Source: CAWJNF01 sp963844235 (lineage in GTDB: Bacteria; Actinomycetota; Thermoleophilia; Gaiellales; Gaiellaceae). Taken from it: a stretch of 64,000 bases of DNA. Below are positions 63,014 through 64,000 of this stretch, piece after piece. Position numbers and translations under genes: made by a program. Within the stretch, counting starts at the first letter, position 1, and every line of letters starts with the position of its first letter. The stretch is from contig CAWJNF010000004.1 of NCBI GenBank assembly GCA_963844235.1, positions 372,001 to 436,000 of the forward strand, written 5' to 3'. Under the pieces are notes generated by a model. That model ran no database searches and was not told where the DNA came from. It saw nothing but the letters and a program-made list of their open reading frames with translations.

Positions 63014-63775
63014 ATGAAGATCGTGGTGTGCGTCAAGCAGATCGCGACGCTCGGGGACGAGGTCGAGTTCACCGACGACGAGCGTGACGTCGACCCCGAC
63101 TTCCTCGAGTTCGCGATCAACGAGTGGGACACGTACGCGACCGAGGAGGCGCTGCGCATCAAGGAGGCCGGCGGGGACGACGGCGAGGTCGTGGTCGTCA
63201 CCGTCGGCGACGAGGACGCCGAGGACGCGATGCGCCGCGCCATGGCGATGGGGGCCGACCGCGGCATCCGCATCGACGGCGAGACGGTGCCGGTCGGCGA
63301 CCCGATCGCGACCGCGCGGGCGCTCGCCGAGGTCGTGCGGCGCGAGGCGCCCGACCTCGTCTTCTGCGGCGTCCAGTCCTCGGACGCCGTCCAGGGCGCG
63401 ACCGGAGTCGCCCTCGCCGAGCTGCTCGGGCTCCCCCGCGTCGCGGTGGCGAAGAAGGTCGACCTGCAGGACGGCACGGCGGTCGTCCAGCGCGAGCTCG
63501 AGGGCGGCATGATCGACGTGACGGAGGTGGACACCCCCGCCGTCCTCACGATCCAGACGGGGATCAACGAGCCGCGCTACGCGACGCTGCGCGCCATCAA
63601 GCAGGCGGAGCAGAAGGAGATCGAGGTCGTCGAGCCAGGCGATCTCGGCGAGCCGGCGGCGCGCGTGACACGGATGTTCGTACCGCCGAAGGGCGAGGGC
63701 GCCGAGATGCTCGGCAAGGATCCCGCCGAGGTCGCCGGGCGGATCAAGCAGCTGATCGAGGAGAGGCTGCGATGA
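63014..63775 (+). CDS. etfB: electron transfer flavoprotein beta subunit
   Basis: The 253-aa protein is a standard EtfB: MKIVVCVKQIATLGDEVEFT, INEWDTYATEEALRIKEAGG, LVFCGVQSSDAVQGATGVAL and ADP/AMP-binding region VPPKGEGAEMLGKDPAEVAG. It is the physiological electron acceptor partner for trimethylamine dehydrogenase and dimethylglycine-type dehydrogenases in known systems. Its stop overlaps the etfA start (ATGA). Confidence 0.93.
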   Translation: MKIVVCVKQIATLGDEVEFTDDERDVDPDFLEFAINEWDTYATEEALRIKEAGGDDGEVVVVTVGDEDAEDAMRRAMAMGADRGIRIDGETVPVGDPIATARALAEVVRREAPDLVFCGVQSSDAVQGATGVALAELLGLPRVAVAKKVDLQDGTAVVQRELEGGMIDVTEVDTPAVLTIQTGINEPRYATLRAIKQAEQKEIEVVEPGDLGEPAARVTRMFVPPKGEGAEMLGKDPAEVAGRIKQLIEERLR

Positions 63776-64000
63776 GCGTCCTCGTGGTGGCCGAGCACAT
63801 CGGGGGCAGGTTCGCGACGTCACGCTCGAGCTCGTCTCGGCGGCCCGCGAGCTCGGAGGCCCCGTGACCGTCGCCGTGATCGCGGCCGACCCGTCCGGGC
63901 TGGCCGACCAGGTGAACCGCGAGGGAGTGGACGAGATCGTCACCGTCGCCGCCGGCGACGCCGAGTTCGAGAACGACGTCTACCAGGCCGCGGTCGAGGC
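63772..64000 (+). CDS. etfA: electron transfer flavoprotein alpha subunit (3' partial, frameshift as assembled)
   Basis: The gene starts MSVLVVAEHIGG at ATG 63772. A run of G (63808-63812) is followed by a one-base shift; the second frame continues VRDVTLELVSAARELGGPVT, VAVIAADPSGLADQVN and DEIVTVAAGDAEFENDVYQA to the window end, which is the N-terminal half of EtfA. The C-terminal FAD-binding domain is outside the window. Confidence 0.8.

Overview
The window is a very GC-rich bacterial contig with mostly plus-strand, tightly packed genes, frequent GTG starts and 1-4 nt stop/start overlaps. The mycobacterial-type N-acetylglutamate synthase, the DUF4242 (SCO4226-like) protein, the large AAA-LuxR regulator and many secreted or USP genes point to a soil actinobacterium. 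My guess is a deep lineage such as Thermoleophilia/Gaiellales; this is inference from gene content, not from a marker gene. No rRNA or tRNA gene was seen.

Layout. 1-5.4 kb: the end of a FAD/FMN glutamate-synthase-like oxidoreductase, a HAD hydrolase, a UPF0502 protein, a B3/B4-domain protein, argA and a class-IV aminotransferase. 5.4-16.5 kb: an accessory stretch with an ECF sigma/anti-sigma pair, small metabolic proteins, a giant LuxR regulator, a damaged berberine-bridge-type oxidase, a lactonase-like MBL protein with an alpha/beta hydrolase, a truncated ATPase remnant and a second B3/B4 protein. 16.5-23.2 kb: a four-subunit sarcosine oxidase operon (order D-A-G-B) followed by formate-tetrahydrofolate ligase. 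23.4-31.8 kb: ion and stress physiology, with three proton antiporters, a KhtT-like regulatory subunit, two universal stress proteins and an ammonium transporter with two tiny membrane proteins. 31.9-35.2 kb: an IclR-controlled FAD oxidase/aminomethyltransferase locus. 35.5-45.5 kb: a fused GMC oxidoreductase, a decayed RAYT transposase, and an amine oxidase/ALDH/saccharopine-dehydrogenase-like operon divergent from an APC permease. 45.6-51.6 kb: a B12-dependent acyl-CoA mutase operon whose active-site residues resemble 2-hydroxyisobutyryl-CoA mutase, then a split GMC oxidoreductase. 51.8-57.5 kb: one giant secreted modular protein. 57.6-64 kb: a choline-kinase-like phosphotransferase, a trimethylamine dehydrogenase with its catalytic residues intact, a methyltransferase-like protein, a MetF-like reductase and the electron-transfer flavoprotein genes.

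How the genes fit together: trimethylamine dehydrogenase, sarcosine oxidase, the FAD oxidase/GcvT-like pair, formate-THF ligase, the MetF-like reductase, ETF and Amt form a coherent scheme for N-demethylation of methylated amines. The methyl groups would go onto tetrahydrofolate, electrons to ETF, and nitrogen would be handled as ammonia. This pathway reading is inference from family assignments.

The most unusual feature is a dispersed repeat: GTAG followed by a near-perfect hairpin with 9-bp arms (GGGCCGGAT/ATCCGGCCC or GGGCCGGTC/GACCGGCCC). About two dozen intact or degenerate copies lie mostly at gene 3' ends, some as tandem arrays. In four genes an intact copy's GTAG supplies the TAG stop codon, and in two more a degenerate copy does. 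A broken RAYT-type (Y1/HUH) transposase with a copy inside its own coding region lies in the same window, so this looks like a REP/RAYT system.

Caveat: more than twenty single-base reading-frame breaks affect otherwise well-conserved genes, and most are repaired by removing one base. Many are probably assembly or consensus errors, so frameshifted genes are annotated here as single loci.
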